Shown here: positions 26,983-36,127 of the stretch, piece by piece
Position numbering within the stretch: position 1 is the stretch's first letter
How the letters are laid out: each line of letters begins with the position of its first letter
Assembly (NCBI GenBank): GCA_937958005.1
Contig: CALGOB010000225.1
Location: 1 to 39,490, forward strand
DNA: 39,490 nucleotides
Source of the DNA: an uncultured Cyclobacteriaceae bacterium
Lineage (GTDB): Bacteria; Bacteroidota; Bacteroidia; Cytophagales; Cyclobacteriaceae
Direction: 5' to 3'
The notes under the pieces: model-generated
Told to the model about the DNA's origin: nothing
Database searches by the model: none
Seen by the model: the letters and a program-made list of their open reading frames with translations, nothing else
Program-made: the position numbers and the translations under genes

Positions 26983-29523
26983 ATGAGAATTATTAAGACA
27001 TTAATTTGGCTGATAGTTGTCATTGGGTTTTGCCCACATTCTTCAATCGCTCAGTTTATCAATAGGGGAAAGATCATTTCTATCACAGATGGTTCAGTAG
27101 TGGCTATCCAGGGGGATGTTATTAATCAGGGAGCTATTAGAAATGAAGGAACGCTGTTAGTTTCTGGTGATTGGACAAATATCAATAGCTATTTATCACA
27201 AAATGGTAGGTTTGTTCTAAATGGTGTTACTGTTCAGCAAGTGGATAATAATGGGCAGACATTTTATACTTTAGAACTAGCCGGAGGTGGGCGTAAAGTT
27301 TTTAACTCGGACATAGAAGTAGTCAATGAACTGATTTTAGTGGCAGGTATTGCAGAAATAACGGCCAGAAGAACCTTTTTATTGAGAGAAGGCGCTTTTA
27401 TAACAGGAGGATCTGAACAATCTTATGTAGAAGGCCGTCTTTACCAGACTGGAAGTGGGGATTTTGACTACCCTGTTGGCGCCAATGGAGTTTATGCACC
27501 TATTAAATTATTGGACGTAACAGGAAATGAACCAGTCACAGGAATAGAGGTATTTGAGTCAAGCCCTAGAGCAATTGCTGGGTTTGGACTAACCAGTGTT
27601 TCCGAAGAGAGGTACTGGGAACGTTCTTTAATGTCTGGTACGTTTGATGGAGCAAGAGTAGAAATTAGTATTATCAATGAATCCTCTATAGAAGATATAA
27701 ATAAAGTTGTAGTAGCTGGTGGGGATAACTTAGGGGGCAATTTTGTGAGTTTGGGACAACAGGCAATTACTGGTGATGAGACTAATGGTACTGTAGAAAG
27801 TGATGAGTCAACTAACTCATTGATTTACGCGATAGGGAGAGAATTAAATGAAAGTCGTTTGGCTGATTCACTTTCATTAGTAGCTATTTTTAATGCGACA
27901 GGCGGAGCAAGCAATTGGACTTCAGCAGCTAATTGGCTAGTGAGTAGTATTGATAATTGGCAAGGTGTAGGCATAGACCCTACAACAGAAAGAGTAACTA
28001 GAATAGAACTACCTAATAATGGGTTAATAGGTGAATTGCCTTCATTAATTAGATCTTTAAATGCCGTTACTTTTATGGATTTATCAGGGAATTCCCTTTC
28101 AGGAGCTATTCCTTCACAAATTACTCAAATGACCTCATTGACTGATTTAAACTTATCAAACAATGACATCAGTACTTTACCAGATTTGAGTACTTTGGTA
28201 AATGCGCAAATCAATGTTGCAAATAATCAATTAAGGTTTTCTAGCCTAGAACCTAATGTAAGTATTGCTAATTTTACTTTTGCTCCGCAAGATAGTCTTG
28301 GAGTGGGAGGTTTTTTCTTGTTTGATAGAGGACAAGACTTTACTTTGAGTCTTGATGAAGATAGTCCCAATGATCTATATCAATGGTTTTTGAATGATGA
28401 ACCACTTGTAGGTGAAATCAATAGTACAATAGATATTTTAGATTTGAATAGAAGTAACATGGGGGAATACCGCTGTGAAGTAACTAATCGTATTGTAACA
28501 GACTTTAGTTTGCATAACAGATTAACGAGTCTTTTTGCAACTGGAGACATTGGTGGATCACTCTTTGTTTCTGAAGATGAATCTCTTACAGCGGGTAGCA
28601 TTACTTTATTAAAAGTCAGAAGTGATGGCCCATATGATACGATATCTGTAAAGCCTTTATTACCTACTGGAGTTTATAATTTCGAAAATGTAATCTTAGG
28701 GGATTATGTGGTAATCACAGAACCATTTGATTTGGATCGGTTTTTACCAACTTACCATGAGAATTCTATACAATGGGATTTAGCCAATGTGATTCCCCTG
28801 AATGATGATACCACTGGAATAGATATAAGGGTGCAAGAAATTCCTGTGCCATTTACTCCAGAAGACGGGAATGGGGCTATAGGAGGGGAGATATTTTCTG
28901 ATTTTCCAGATGAAGAAGGAGGAAGAATTCAGGCTAGAAGACGTGTAAGGAGAGTAGGTTGTGCTTTAAGAAGAAGAAGAAGTCAGGGTAGGACAGATGA
29001 GGAGGATGAAGATTTTCCATTAGTTGCCTATACCATGACGGATGATGAAGGTAGATTTACTTTTCAAAACTTACCTGTTGGTCTCTATCGACTATTTATT
29101 GAATATCCTGGAATACCGATTAATCCAGATTCTTTTACAGAATTTGAGATAGGAGAAGATGTGGATCAGAACGGATTTACAGTAGCTGCAACTGTATTTG
29201 AGGATGGAATTGAAATTGATTTAGTCAAGGAAACTGGCATACCTTACGATTATATTCAAGACTTATCTATTTATCCAAATCCTGCTGGGGATGGGAATCT
29301 ATATGTATCTGTGAATGCAAGAAGAGGTTATGAAATTAATTTTGCATTAGTAGATCTAAGTGGGTTAACAGTTCTGTCCGAAAGACTTGACAGTTTTAAT
29401 TTAGGGAATGGGACTAGGCAATTTGATATATCTAATCTTAGCAATGGAATTTATTTAATAAAGATTACCGTACCTGAATTTCAGAATCAACTCTTTAGAG
29501 TAGGAAAAGTAATTATTAAATAG
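26983..29523 (+). CDS. T9SS LRR/Ig surface protein with Arg-rich motif (C2)
   Basis: 846 residues from the ATG at 26983. I chose this start because it begins directly with the signal peptide MRIIKTLIWLIVVIG and follows GGAGGG at 26969-26974 by 8 nt; an earlier in-frame ATG at 26944 lies inside C1. The layout matches A2: a beta-rich N-terminal region, LRRs opening SLVAIFNATGGASNW, and an Ig-like domain with lone cysteine C498 (GEYRCEVTN). A carboxypeptidase-regulatory-like domain with LPTYHENSIQWDLA follows. A second one carries the Arg-rich motif at 651-670 and a strongly acidic follower (DEEDEDFP). A type A T9SS domain ends the protein (SIYPNP, GIYLIKI). It is translationally coupled to C1. 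Confidence 0.88.
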   Translation: MRIIKTLIWLIVVIGFCPHSSIAQFINRGKIISITDGSVVAIQGDVINQGAIRNEGTLLVSGDWTNINSYLSQNGRFVLNGVTVQQVDNNGQTFYTLELAGGGRKVFNSDIEVVNELILVAGIAEITARRTFLLREGAFITGGSEQSYVEGRLYQTGSGDFDYPVGANGVYAPIKLLDVTGNEPVTGIEVFESSPRAIAGFGLTSVSEERYWERSLMSGTFDGARVEISIINESSIEDINKVVVAGGDNLGGNFVSLGQQAITGDETNGTVESDESTNSLIYAIGRELNESRLADSLSLVAIFNATGGASNWTSAANWLVSSIDNWQGVGIDPTTERVTRIELPNNGLIGELPSLIRSLNAVTFMDLSGNSLSGAIPSQITQMTSLTDLNLSNNDISTLPDLSTLVNAQINVANNQLRFSSLEPNVSIANFTFAPQDSLGVGGFFLFDRGQDFTLSLDEDSPNDLYQWFLNDEPLVGEINSTIDILDLNRSNMGEYRCEVTNRIVTDFSLHNRLTSLFATGDIGGSLFVSEDESLTAGSITLLKVRSDGPYDTISVKPLLPTGVYNFENVILGDYVVITEPFDLDRFLPTYHENSIQWDLANVIPLNDDTTGIDIRVQEIPVPFTPEDGNGAIGGEIFSDFPDEEGGRIQARRRVRRVGCALRRRRSQGRTDEEDEDFPLVAYTMTDDEGRFTFQNLPVGLYRLFIEYPGIPINPDSFTEFEIGEDVDQNGFTVAATVFEDGIEIDLVKETGIPYDYIQDLSIYPNPAGDGNLYVSVNARRGYEINFALVDLSGLTVLSERLDSFNLGNGTRQFDISNLSNGIYLIKITVPEFQNQLFRVGKVIIK
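28933..28992 (+). other. Arg-rich motif, copy in C2
   Basis: Residues 651-670 of C2 have the same 20 residues as the motifs in A2 and B, with C660 as the motif cysteine. Ten codons differ from the A2 copy and eleven from the B copy, all synonymous. Confidence 0.95.
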
Positions 29524-29809
29524 ACATTCTCACAACAGGCTTATTATGGGATAGTACATCGTTAGTTTAAGAACTCTGTAGACACCGTTCCTGCGTTTAT
29601 TCATTAGCAACCTAAGAGTACAAATAGGTCGTGATCATTTTTTTAGAAAGCAACAGTTAGAATTTGAGATAGAGTAAATAAATATTTTCTCCCTACTCAA
29701 ACACAAACTGGAACTCAAACCTAAAGTCTGAGATCTTTTGTCTTTCGTTTTTATTCTATTCTCTCTATTGTTAAATGATAGATTATGTAAACCCACTTTC
29801 TGAAGTCTA

Positions 29810-31204
29810 TTATCCAAATAACTCATTGAAAACTTCTCCTAACTTCCCAACGGGAATTACCTTGATGTTAAATTTTGTTTGATTGAGCCCTTTCATATTA
29901 TATCTTGAAATGAAAATCTCTTGAAAACCTAGTTTTTCAGCCTCACTAATTCTTCCCTCAATACGGTTGACTGCTCTTATTTCTCCACCTAATCCTACTT
30001 CAGCTGCAAAACATTTATTGCTATCAATAGAAACTTCCTCAAACGAACTGAACATAGCTATACAGATAGCTAAATCCAGTGCAGGATCTTCTACTTTAAG
30101 TCCTCCAGCAATGTTTAAGAAAACATCTTGAGCACTTAACCGGATACCGCATCTTTTTTCTAGAACGGCAAGTAACATGTTAAGGCGCTTTATGTCATAG
30201 CCTGTTGTACTTCGTTGGGGGTTTCCATAAGTTGCAGGGCTTACTAAAGATTGTATCTCAATAAGTAAAGGCCGATTTCCTTCCAAGGTGGCACCAATGG
30301 CTATGCCACTAAGAGATTGTTCTTTTTGAGTGATAAGGATTTCGGATGGATTACTAACTTCTCTAAGGCCGCCTGATGACATTTCATAAATACCCAATTC
30401 CGAAGTGGAGCCAAACCTGTTTTTAGTAGTTCTCAATATTCGATAGGATAAGTGCCTATCACCTTCAAACTGGAGTACGGTATCCACCATGTGTTCCAAT
30501 ACCTTAGGGCCAGCTAAAGAACCTTCTTTTGTGATATGACCGATTAAGAAAACAGGCGTGTTAGTCTCTTTGGCAAATTTCATCAGTTGTCCAGCACATT
30601 CACGTATTTGAGAAATACTTCCAGTAGAAGATTCTATCATATCTGTATGCATCGTTTGAATAGAATCTATAATAAGGATGTCAGGCCTATCAGTACCCAT
30701 GTACTTAAAGAGGTTTCCCAATGATGTTTCTGAGTAAATCAAGCAATTATTGGGTTTGTCAGAAAGTCTTTCCGCACGCATTTTTATTTGTGTTTCACTT
30801 TCTTCTCCAGAAACATAAAGTACTTTCTTGCCGGTTACACTGACTGCTAATTGAAGCATTAAAGTAGATTTCCCTATCCCTGGCTCACCACCTATGAGTA
30901 CCAAAGATCCAGGTACTATCCCTCCTCCTAAAACTCGGTTGAATTCACCATCCATTGAGTCAACCCTACGTTGTTCACTAAAAGTAATGTCTTCAAGTAG
31001 TTTAGGTAAATTTTTGAGTTTAGCCCCCTGTCTTTTAAGATCAGATGGGTTACTCCATTGGTCGTTTACAGGGTTACTTTCATTTTTAGAAACAATCTCT
31101 TCCACATAGGTATTCCATTCATTGCAGGTGGGACATTTTCCAAGCCATTTGGGTGATTGAGCACCACAGTTTTGACAGTAATAAGTAGTTTTAAGCTTTG
31201 CCAA
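29810..31204 (-). CDS. radA: DNA repair ATPase RadA (Sms)
   Basis: 464 residues, the usual family length. An N-terminal four-cysteine zinc ribbon (C10, C13, C24, C27) is followed by a RecA-like ATPase with Walker A GGEPGIGKST (105-114) and Walker B LIIDSIQT (177-184). The RadA-specific KNRFG motif is at 261-265, and a Lon-like C-terminal domain follows (about 285-460). RadA acts in recombinational repair, driving branch migration of recombination intermediates. It lies 26 nt downstream of pheA on the same strand and may share its transcript. All key residues are present. Confidence 0.97.
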   Translation of the reverse strand: MAKLKTTYYCQNCGAQSPKWLGKCPTCNEWNTYVEEIVSKNESNPVNDQWSNPSDLKRQGAKLKNLPKLLEDITFSEQRRVDSMDGEFNRVLGGGIVPGSLVLIGGEPGIGKSTLMLQLAVSVTGKKVLYVSGEESETQIKMRAERLSDKPNNCLIYSETSLGNLFKYMGTDRPDILIIDSIQTMHTDMIESSTGSISQIRECAGQLMKFAKETNTPVFLIGHITKEGSLAGPKVLEHMVDTVLQFEGDRHLSYRILRTTKNRFGSTSELGIYEMSSGGLREVSNPSEILITQKEQSLSGIAIGATLEGNRPLLIEIQSLVSPATYGNPQRSTTGYDIKRLNMLLAVLEKRCGIRLSAQDVFLNIAGGLKVEDPALDLAICIAMFSSFEEVSIDSNKCFAAEVGLGGEIRAVNRIEGRISEAEKLGFQEIFISRYNMKGLNQTKFNIKVIPVGKLGEVFNELFG

Positions 31205-31230
31205 TATTCATAAAATAAGGTGGATACTAT

Positions 31231-32298
31231 TTATTTAATTTTCACATAGCTACCAAGCCATTTGATATGATCCAGATAGGGCTTTAAGGTGTCTATTACT
31301 AATTGATCCTCGGCATGGCCTTCAAAATCTATATAGAAAATATATTTAAAATCGGCTCCGTTTTTAGCAGGTCTACTTTCTACTTTAGATAGATTGATAC
31401 CCGCCTGATGGAAGCACTGTAAAAAATCTGCTAACGCCCCCGGTGTATGAGATAAATTTACAAGAATAGAAGTTTTATCATTCCCACTTTGCTGATTGTT
31501 AAACTCTTTGGCTAAGATCAAAAACCGAGTATGATTGCCTGCGCTGTCTTCAATATTTTCATACAAAATAGGAAGACCATATTGCCTGGCAGCTATAGCA
31601 GAGCAAATGGCTGCACTGGCCTTGTCACCTAGTGCCTTTTTACTAGCGTAGGAAGTAGAAGTTACCGGAACCATTTCTACTTTATCCCCAAAGAAATCAT
31701 CTATAAAATGTTTACACTGCCTAAAGGCTATATCCTTAGAATAGATTTTTTTAATATCCGAAAGCTGATCAGATGCGGAGGCAAAGGCAAAGTGTATGGG
31801 TTGAACTATTTCGGCCACAATAGTTACATCTGAAGTACCCAATAAATCTATTGTTTCTTGAACTGTACCTTCCTGATTATTTTCAATAGGGACTACACCA
31901 AATCTAACGCGTTCGGTTTCTACTGCTTTTATTACCCCTTTGATACTTGCCAAAGGCTGATAATCACTCATAGCCCCATATCTAGATTCTGCAGCCTGAT
32001 GAGTAAAACTTCCTTCTGGTCCTAAGTAGGCTACTCGTTCAGGTAATTCATAATTTCTACTGACAGCAAAGATTTCCAAGAAAAGAGCCTCTATAGCTTT
32101 CTTAGTAAGTGGACCTTTGTTAATATTTGAAAGGCGCTCCACAATTGCTTTTTCCCTTTCAGGTCTATAAATAGCCGTCATATTGGTCTTCTTTAGTAAA
32201 CCAACTTCTTTTACTACTTCCATCCTATCGTTAAGCAACTGAAGTACTTTTTCGTCTATTGAATCTATCTTATTCCTTAATTCATCTAAGCTTGCCAT
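31231..32298 (-). CDS. pheA: Bifunctional chorismate mutase / prephenate dehydratase
   Basis: A 355-residue fused enzyme of phenylalanine synthesis, converting chorismate to prephenate and then to phenylpyruvate. The N-terminal AroQ-type mutase (1-85) keeps R8, R25, K36, R48 and E49, which match E. coli R11, R28, K39, R51 and E52. The dehydratase (about 88-265) starts VAYLGPEGSFTHQAA and has the catalytic TRF motif at 257-259. The C-terminal ACT domain has GALADFL and ESRP (307-310), the usual phenylalanine-feedback elements. The P-protein order, mutase then dehydratase then ACT, is standard. Nothing unusual is seen. Confidence 0.95.
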   Translation of the reverse strand: MASLDELRNKIDSIDEKVLQLLNDRMEVVKEVGLLKKTNMTAIYRPEREKAIVERLSNINKGPLTKKAIEALFLEIFAVSRNYELPERVAYLGPEGSFTHQAAESRYGAMSDYQPLASIKGVIKAVETERVRFGVVPIENNQEGTVQETIDLLGTSDVTIVAEIVQPIHFAFASASDQLSDIKKIYSKDIAFRQCKHFIDDFFGDKVEMVPVTSTSYASKKALGDKASAAICSAIAARQYGLPILYENIEDSAGNHTRFLILAKEFNNQQSGNDKTSILVNLSHTPGALADFLQCFHQAGINLSKVESRPAKNGADFKYIFYIDFEGHAEDQLVIDTLKPYLDHIKWLGSYVKIK

Positions 32299-32325
32299 GC
32301 ATAATCCATTTGATCGAAATTATTT

Positions 32326-32333
32326 CAAATGTA
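32326..32333 (-). promoter_or_regulatory. Candidate -7 box for pheA-radA
   Basis: On the minus strand TACATTTG matches TAnnTTTG exactly, 28 nt before the pheA ATG. The expected -33 box is not clear; a T-rich stretch lies at roughly that distance. Confidence 0.45.
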
Positions 32334-32540
32334 TAGGATCTGATAACTAAAAAGAAGGATTCCTAATTTCTTAATTTGTAAAGGAATATTTAAATCGATA
32401 ATAGTTTGGGTGTTGGCACAGACTCTTTTTGGAATATAATCACATGTTTAGGGATCAATGATTTTGATCAGAAACCAATCTGGACGCAGATTCGAGGTGC
32501 TATGGACAATAGTTTAATGGGCTGATTTAACGATTACTTG

Positions 32541-32720
32541 AACCCGAATGATGCCTTAGACTTTTAAGAGAAAATCATAAATGGCTGTTAGATAGCTGCT
32601 TAAATCCTGATTTGCAACGCAGACATTGTCTCCATTATGGTGAGTAGGAAATTAGGATTTAAGCGGCTAAATGACTGTTAGTTATGGTTTGCATCAAATT
32701 TCTATTGCATCATTCGGGTT
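32541..32720 (+). repeat. MITE-like element, copy 2 (perfect ends)
   Basis: 180 bp between AACCCGAATGATGC (32541-32554) and its exact reverse complement GCATCATTCGGGTT (32707-32720). The body is nearly identical to 5132-5316 and keeps the same orientation. It is non-coding. One or two further flanking bases (TTG at the left, TAA at the right) extend the symmetry imperfectly, and no longer target duplication is evident. Confidence 0.88.
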
Positions 32721-32741
32721 TAAGATTGGTGGTACGAGAGA

Positions 32742-32781
32742 AAGACAAAGATAGGCTTAACCACCTACCTGCCTTTGTCTT
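32742..32781 (-). terminator. Hairpin downstream of the metalloprotease gene
   Basis: AAGACAAAG (32742-32750) pairs with CTTTGTCTT (32773-32781) across a 22-nt interior that can pair partly. It sits 21 nt beyond the gene stop. The T-run on the minus strand is weak (TTTCTCTC), so it may be an imperfect terminator. Confidence 0.45.
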
Positions 32782-32802
32782 CTACTCGATTGCCTAGTAG
32801 AC

Positions 32803-35214
32803 CTATCTATAATACTTATCAAATGTACAGATTACATCATGACCACTGCCAATTGGCGAACCATCAGGTGGAGACAAGGCTTTGGTGTTCCTAAAAGAAC
32901 TTACATTTTTCTCGTATTTAGAAATTAATGACAAAAGATAAGAGGAATGAGCCATTTCTGCCTCGCTTTTATTACTGTTTTTGGTATCAAGTAACTTGCT
33001 CTTTATCTGAGAAATTTTCAAGTCTGTAATCGCTTTGACTTGGGGGTGAATATTCTGACTAGCTCCTAATGACAAAATATTTCTGATTACTTGAACATTC
33101 ACTATTCGACCTATTTCGCCTATATAACCATTTTTAGAGGGCTGATAAATCGTTTTGGCCAGTACTTTATTGATTACTTCACTTAATGAAGGTAAGTCAC
33201 TATTCCTGCTGTTATATTCTAATAACCTATTGGCTCTTTCAGGGTGAAATAGTAGAGAAAGAGTCATATCAGCAGCAGTTTGTGCAGGAGTGAGTGCATC
33301 AAAAGTTACTCCTGTTTTGGACTTAAAAGTTTCCCGGGTTCTTCCATAGCCAAAAGCACGAGGGGGAATTATTTTTAAAAGCTTTTCAGGTAAAGCTAAG
33401 TGATCAGCATTTAAGGTTCCTACTAAAGCATCAATAGCGTTTTTTTGATCTGTAGCTTTTACCCATTCTGTTACTAAATCGTCAGCCCCTTTAATTGCAT
33501 AAGAGTAATTAAGGCCTCCTACCATTTTAGCGGCCCCTTCTATTTGAAAACGATGAATGAAATACATAGGGGCTAATGCTTCTTCAATAGTAGCATAAGG
33601 CGCTCCGGTCTTGATACTTGCCTCAGAAAATTTTCCTAAAATAGTTTTTCTGATTTTCATGATCTGATTTAATTCATCAGCAGGATTTTTCCCATTTTCC
33701 CATAAATGAGCATAAGGGTGGGCACTTCCCCTAGGTCTTGCATCTTGATCGGTAATGTACTTTAGTCCTGATTTAAAGGCTTTATTTAGTTCATTAGTTC
33801 TTGCTTGCTTCGTATCTTCGGCATAGCCGTATTTAATGGTAGCCTTATCCCAATCACCTATACCTACCGCATAAGCATTGGCTAGGGAGATATTGCCATT
33901 TGCATCTAAATCAATTTGTGGGTGTGGGTAATCCATGACTGATGCCCTGTCATTGTAACTGGCAGCGAAGTTATGAGCCAAACCAATGGTATGGCCTACT
34001 TCATGTGCAGATAACTGCCTAAGCCTTGCAAGAGACATTTTAAGTAGAGGTTTTTCATCTCCACCACTTTGATATGGGTTCAGTAAACCTTCGGCTATTA
34101 GAAAGTCTTGCCTTACCCTGAGTGAACCTAGACTTACATGACCTTTGATAATTTCACCAGTTCTAGGATCAGTTACAGATGCTCCATATGACCAGCCACG
34201 TGTAGAACGATGTACCCATTGAATCACATTATACCTAACATCAAGTGGGTCTGCCCCTTCTGGAAGAACTTTCACCTGAAAAGCATTTCTATATCCAGCC
34301 GCCTCAAAAGCTTGATTCCACCAAGAAGCTCCCTCAATGAGTGCAGAACGGACAGGCTCTGGTGCACCTCTATCCACATAATAGATGATGGGTTCTACTG
34401 CCTCACTTACTGCTGATTTTGGATTTTTCTTCTTCAGGCGATGTCTTCTGATAAATCTTTTAACCAATGGCTCATCTATAGGAGTGGCATAATCTTGATA
34501 TGAAATGAAGCCAAAACCAGATCTAGGGTCAAAATCTCTTTTTTCATATTGGTTATCAGGTAATCTAACAAAAGAATGATGCATTCTTACTGTAACGGCC
34601 TGTGGAGAGGGAGTAACGGATCTTATGTTTGCCCCACTTGAAACCCCTTTAAAAGTAATGATAGACTCAAATTCAGTATTATCAGGAAAGTTCTTAATGC
34701 GGGGAAGATATAATGCTGACCTAGATTTATCTACGCCATATTTCCCTTCTTTCTGTGAAGATAGTCTCTCTGCTACCCCATGGGCATCCCTAAGTAAAAA
34801 ATCCGAAATTTCAATGATATAACCACCTTCTCCATCTGAAACGTAAGTAAAACCCCAAAGAACTGATTGTGCAAAAGCCTCTTCTACAGATTTTACTTCT
34901 TCCTTGTTATTACTTACTGCTCTATAATTATAATTAGGCTGAATCAGTAACAACTTGTCTCCTGCCTTAATAAATTTGACTACTCTTGTATTTCCTAGTT
35001 GTCCCCTATCTAGCCCTATGTCATTGGAACCTACTCCTGCTGATAAGCTATTTACATAAAGAAACTCTTGATTCAGGTTTTTAACATTGAGTGAAATAAA
35101 CCCTTTGGCTTCATCCAGTTTATAATTGAAAAACCCTTTAGTTTCGGTAACTTCCAGTGCAAAGGAAGTTGATGTAAAGAGAAGGATAAACAGTAAATTA
35201 ATTGTTAGTTTCAT
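32803..35214 (-). CDS. Secreted zinc-dependent metalloprotease (DUF5117/DUF5118 type)
   Basis: 803 residues with a signal peptide (MKLTINLLFILLFTSTSFA). It carries an extended zinc site HEVGHTIGLAHN at 404-415, followed by VMDYPHPQ, a metzincin-like Met-turn. The N-terminal half (FFNYKLDEAKGFISLNV, LWGFTYVSDGEGGYIIEISDFL) and the C-terminal half resemble the large Bacteroidota metalloproteases annotated with DUF5117, DUF5118 and DUF4953. It is likely periplasmic or extracellular; I see no T9SS sorting domain at the C-terminus. The substrate is unknown. It stands alone on its strand. Confidence 0.9.
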   Translation of the reverse strand: MKLTINLLFILLFTSTSFALEVTETKGFFNYKLDEAKGFISLNVKNLNQEFLYVNSLSAGVGSNDIGLDRGQLGNTRVVKFIKAGDKLLLIQPNYNYRAVSNNKEEVKSVEEAFAQSVLWGFTYVSDGEGGYIIEISDFLLRDAHGVAERLSSQKEGKYGVDKSRSALYLPRIKNFPDNTEFESIITFKGVSSGANIRSVTPSPQAVTVRMHHSFVRLPDNQYEKRDFDPRSGFGFISYQDYATPIDEPLVKRFIRRHRLKKKNPKSAVSEAVEPIIYYVDRGAPEPVRSALIEGASWWNQAFEAAGYRNAFQVKVLPEGADPLDVRYNVIQWVHRSTRGWSYGASVTDPRTGEIIKGHVSLGSLRVRQDFLIAEGLLNPYQSGGDEKPLLKMSLARLRQLSAHEVGHTIGLAHNFAASYNDRASVMDYPHPQIDLDANGNISLANAYAVGIGDWDKATIKYGYAEDTKQARTNELNKAFKSGLKYITDQDARPRGSAHPYAHLWENGKNPADELNQIMKIRKTILGKFSEASIKTGAPYATIEEALAPMYFIHRFQIEGAAKMVGGLNYSYAIKGADDLVTEWVKATDQKNAIDALVGTLNADHLALPEKLLKIIPPRAFGYGRTRETFKSKTGVTFDALTPAQTAADMTLSLLFHPERANRLLEYNSRNSDLPSLSEVINKVLAKTIYQPSKNGYIGEIGRIVNVQVIRNILSLGASQNIHPQVKAITDLKISQIKSKLLDTKNSNKSEAEMAHSSYLLSLISKYEKNVSSFRNTKALSPPDGSPIGSGHDVICTFDKYYR

Positions 35215-35486
35215 GCATATTCTTATTTGAAAAGGTTAATTTAAAGATAATCAAGTGAGTTTATTGACCATTCATCAATAAATGAGGTAGTTCTGTTAGT
35301 TTTACATAGTATTTCTATTTGATTCAAAAGGAAGAAGTAATTGGAATTTTTTGTTTAAAATCAGGAAATTTGGCTTTCGTATGCCGATGAAACCATTTTT
35401 ATCAACATGATAGTGTTATAAATGAAGGAATTAGGGTGCTATTTGTATTTTTCGAAAGTGAGGGAAAGATTGTAAATCACTGCTAG

Positions 35487-36047
35487 ATGAAAAAAAGAAT
35501 AAAAGAAGGGTATGATCGATATTTTGTGGCAATTGTTCCTCCTGAACCAGTTCAAAATGAGATTCACGAGATGAAACAGGTAATGTGTAACCAGTTCAAC
35601 TCTTGTGCCTCACTTAATTCTCCTCCACATATTACTTTACATATGCCTTTTTTATGGAAACAAAAGAAAAGGCAAGAGCTACTTGATTTTTTTCAAAACC
35701 TTACTTTGAAAAACACATCATTTAGTCTTGACGTAATCAAAGTAGATTCCTTTAGTAATCGGGTGATATTTTTAGGGCTTGAGAAAAGTGATCCATTAAA
35801 AGAATTTCAGTCAGGTTTAATTTTGGCTATGAAAAGAAAGTTAAACTTATTTAATGCGGCCTATAAAGATAGACCATTTCACCCCCATATTACCTTGGCA
35901 TTTAGAGATTTGAAAAAGCAGTACTTTAATGAAGCATTTTTATATTTCGAGAAAGAAGCATATCAGAGAAGTTTTCTGGTGGAGGCTTATACATTATTAA
36001 AACACGATGGTATAAATTGGCAAGTAGAAAAGAATTACCTGATTTAA
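35487..36047 (+). CDS. 2'-5' RNA ligase family (2H phosphoesterase) protein
   Basis: 186 residues with the two family motifs HIT at 48-50 (PPHITLHMP) and 134-136 (HPHITLAF), spaced as in 2H phosphoesterases such as ThpR. The fold handles 2',5' or cyclic phosphodiesters of RNA or nucleotides; the true cellular substrate is usually unknown. The motifs are intact. It stands as a single gene between oppositely directed neighbours, with the metalloprotease diverging from it. Confidence 0.88.
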   Translation: MKKRIKEGYDRYFVAIVPPEPVQNEIHEMKQVMCNQFNSCASLNSPPHITLHMPFLWKQKKRQELLDFFQNLTLKNTSFSLDVIKVDSFSNRVIFLGLEKSDPLKEFQSGLILAMKRKLNLFNAAYKDRPFHPHITLAFRDLKKQYFNEAFLYFEKEAYQRSFLVEAYTLLKHDGINWQVEKNYLI

Positions 36048-36070
36048 CCCCATAGATGATCACTCACTGA

Positions 36071-36127
36071 CTCTTCCGTAAGCACTGAAACTTCTTTGCG
36101 TAGGCACTGAGTCGAGGTTGGTTCATT
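36071..36127 (+). repeat. GGTTGGTTCATT-ended repeat, copy 2 (short form)
   Basis: TCTTCCGTAAGCACTGAAAC, then GGCACTGAGTCG, then GGTTGGTTCATT matches 38131-38243 at both ends but lacks the roughly 60-nt middle. Its right end overlaps the stop codon of the neighbouring kinase-like gene (36123-36125, TCA on the plus strand). Confidence 0.7.

Larger units (their letters stand above)
32299..32802. other. Spacer between pheA and metalloprotease genes
   Basis: About 500 nt holding the pheA promoter candidate, the MITE-like copy 2 and a hairpin near 32742-32781. No gene is seen in 32340-32540. Confidence 0.6.

Noticed and set aside
5755-29523. A diversity-generating retroelement acting on the surface genes
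   Set aside because: There is no reverse transcriptase and no template/variable repeat pair. The Arg motif copies differ by synonymous changes, not by adenine-biased amino-acid changes.
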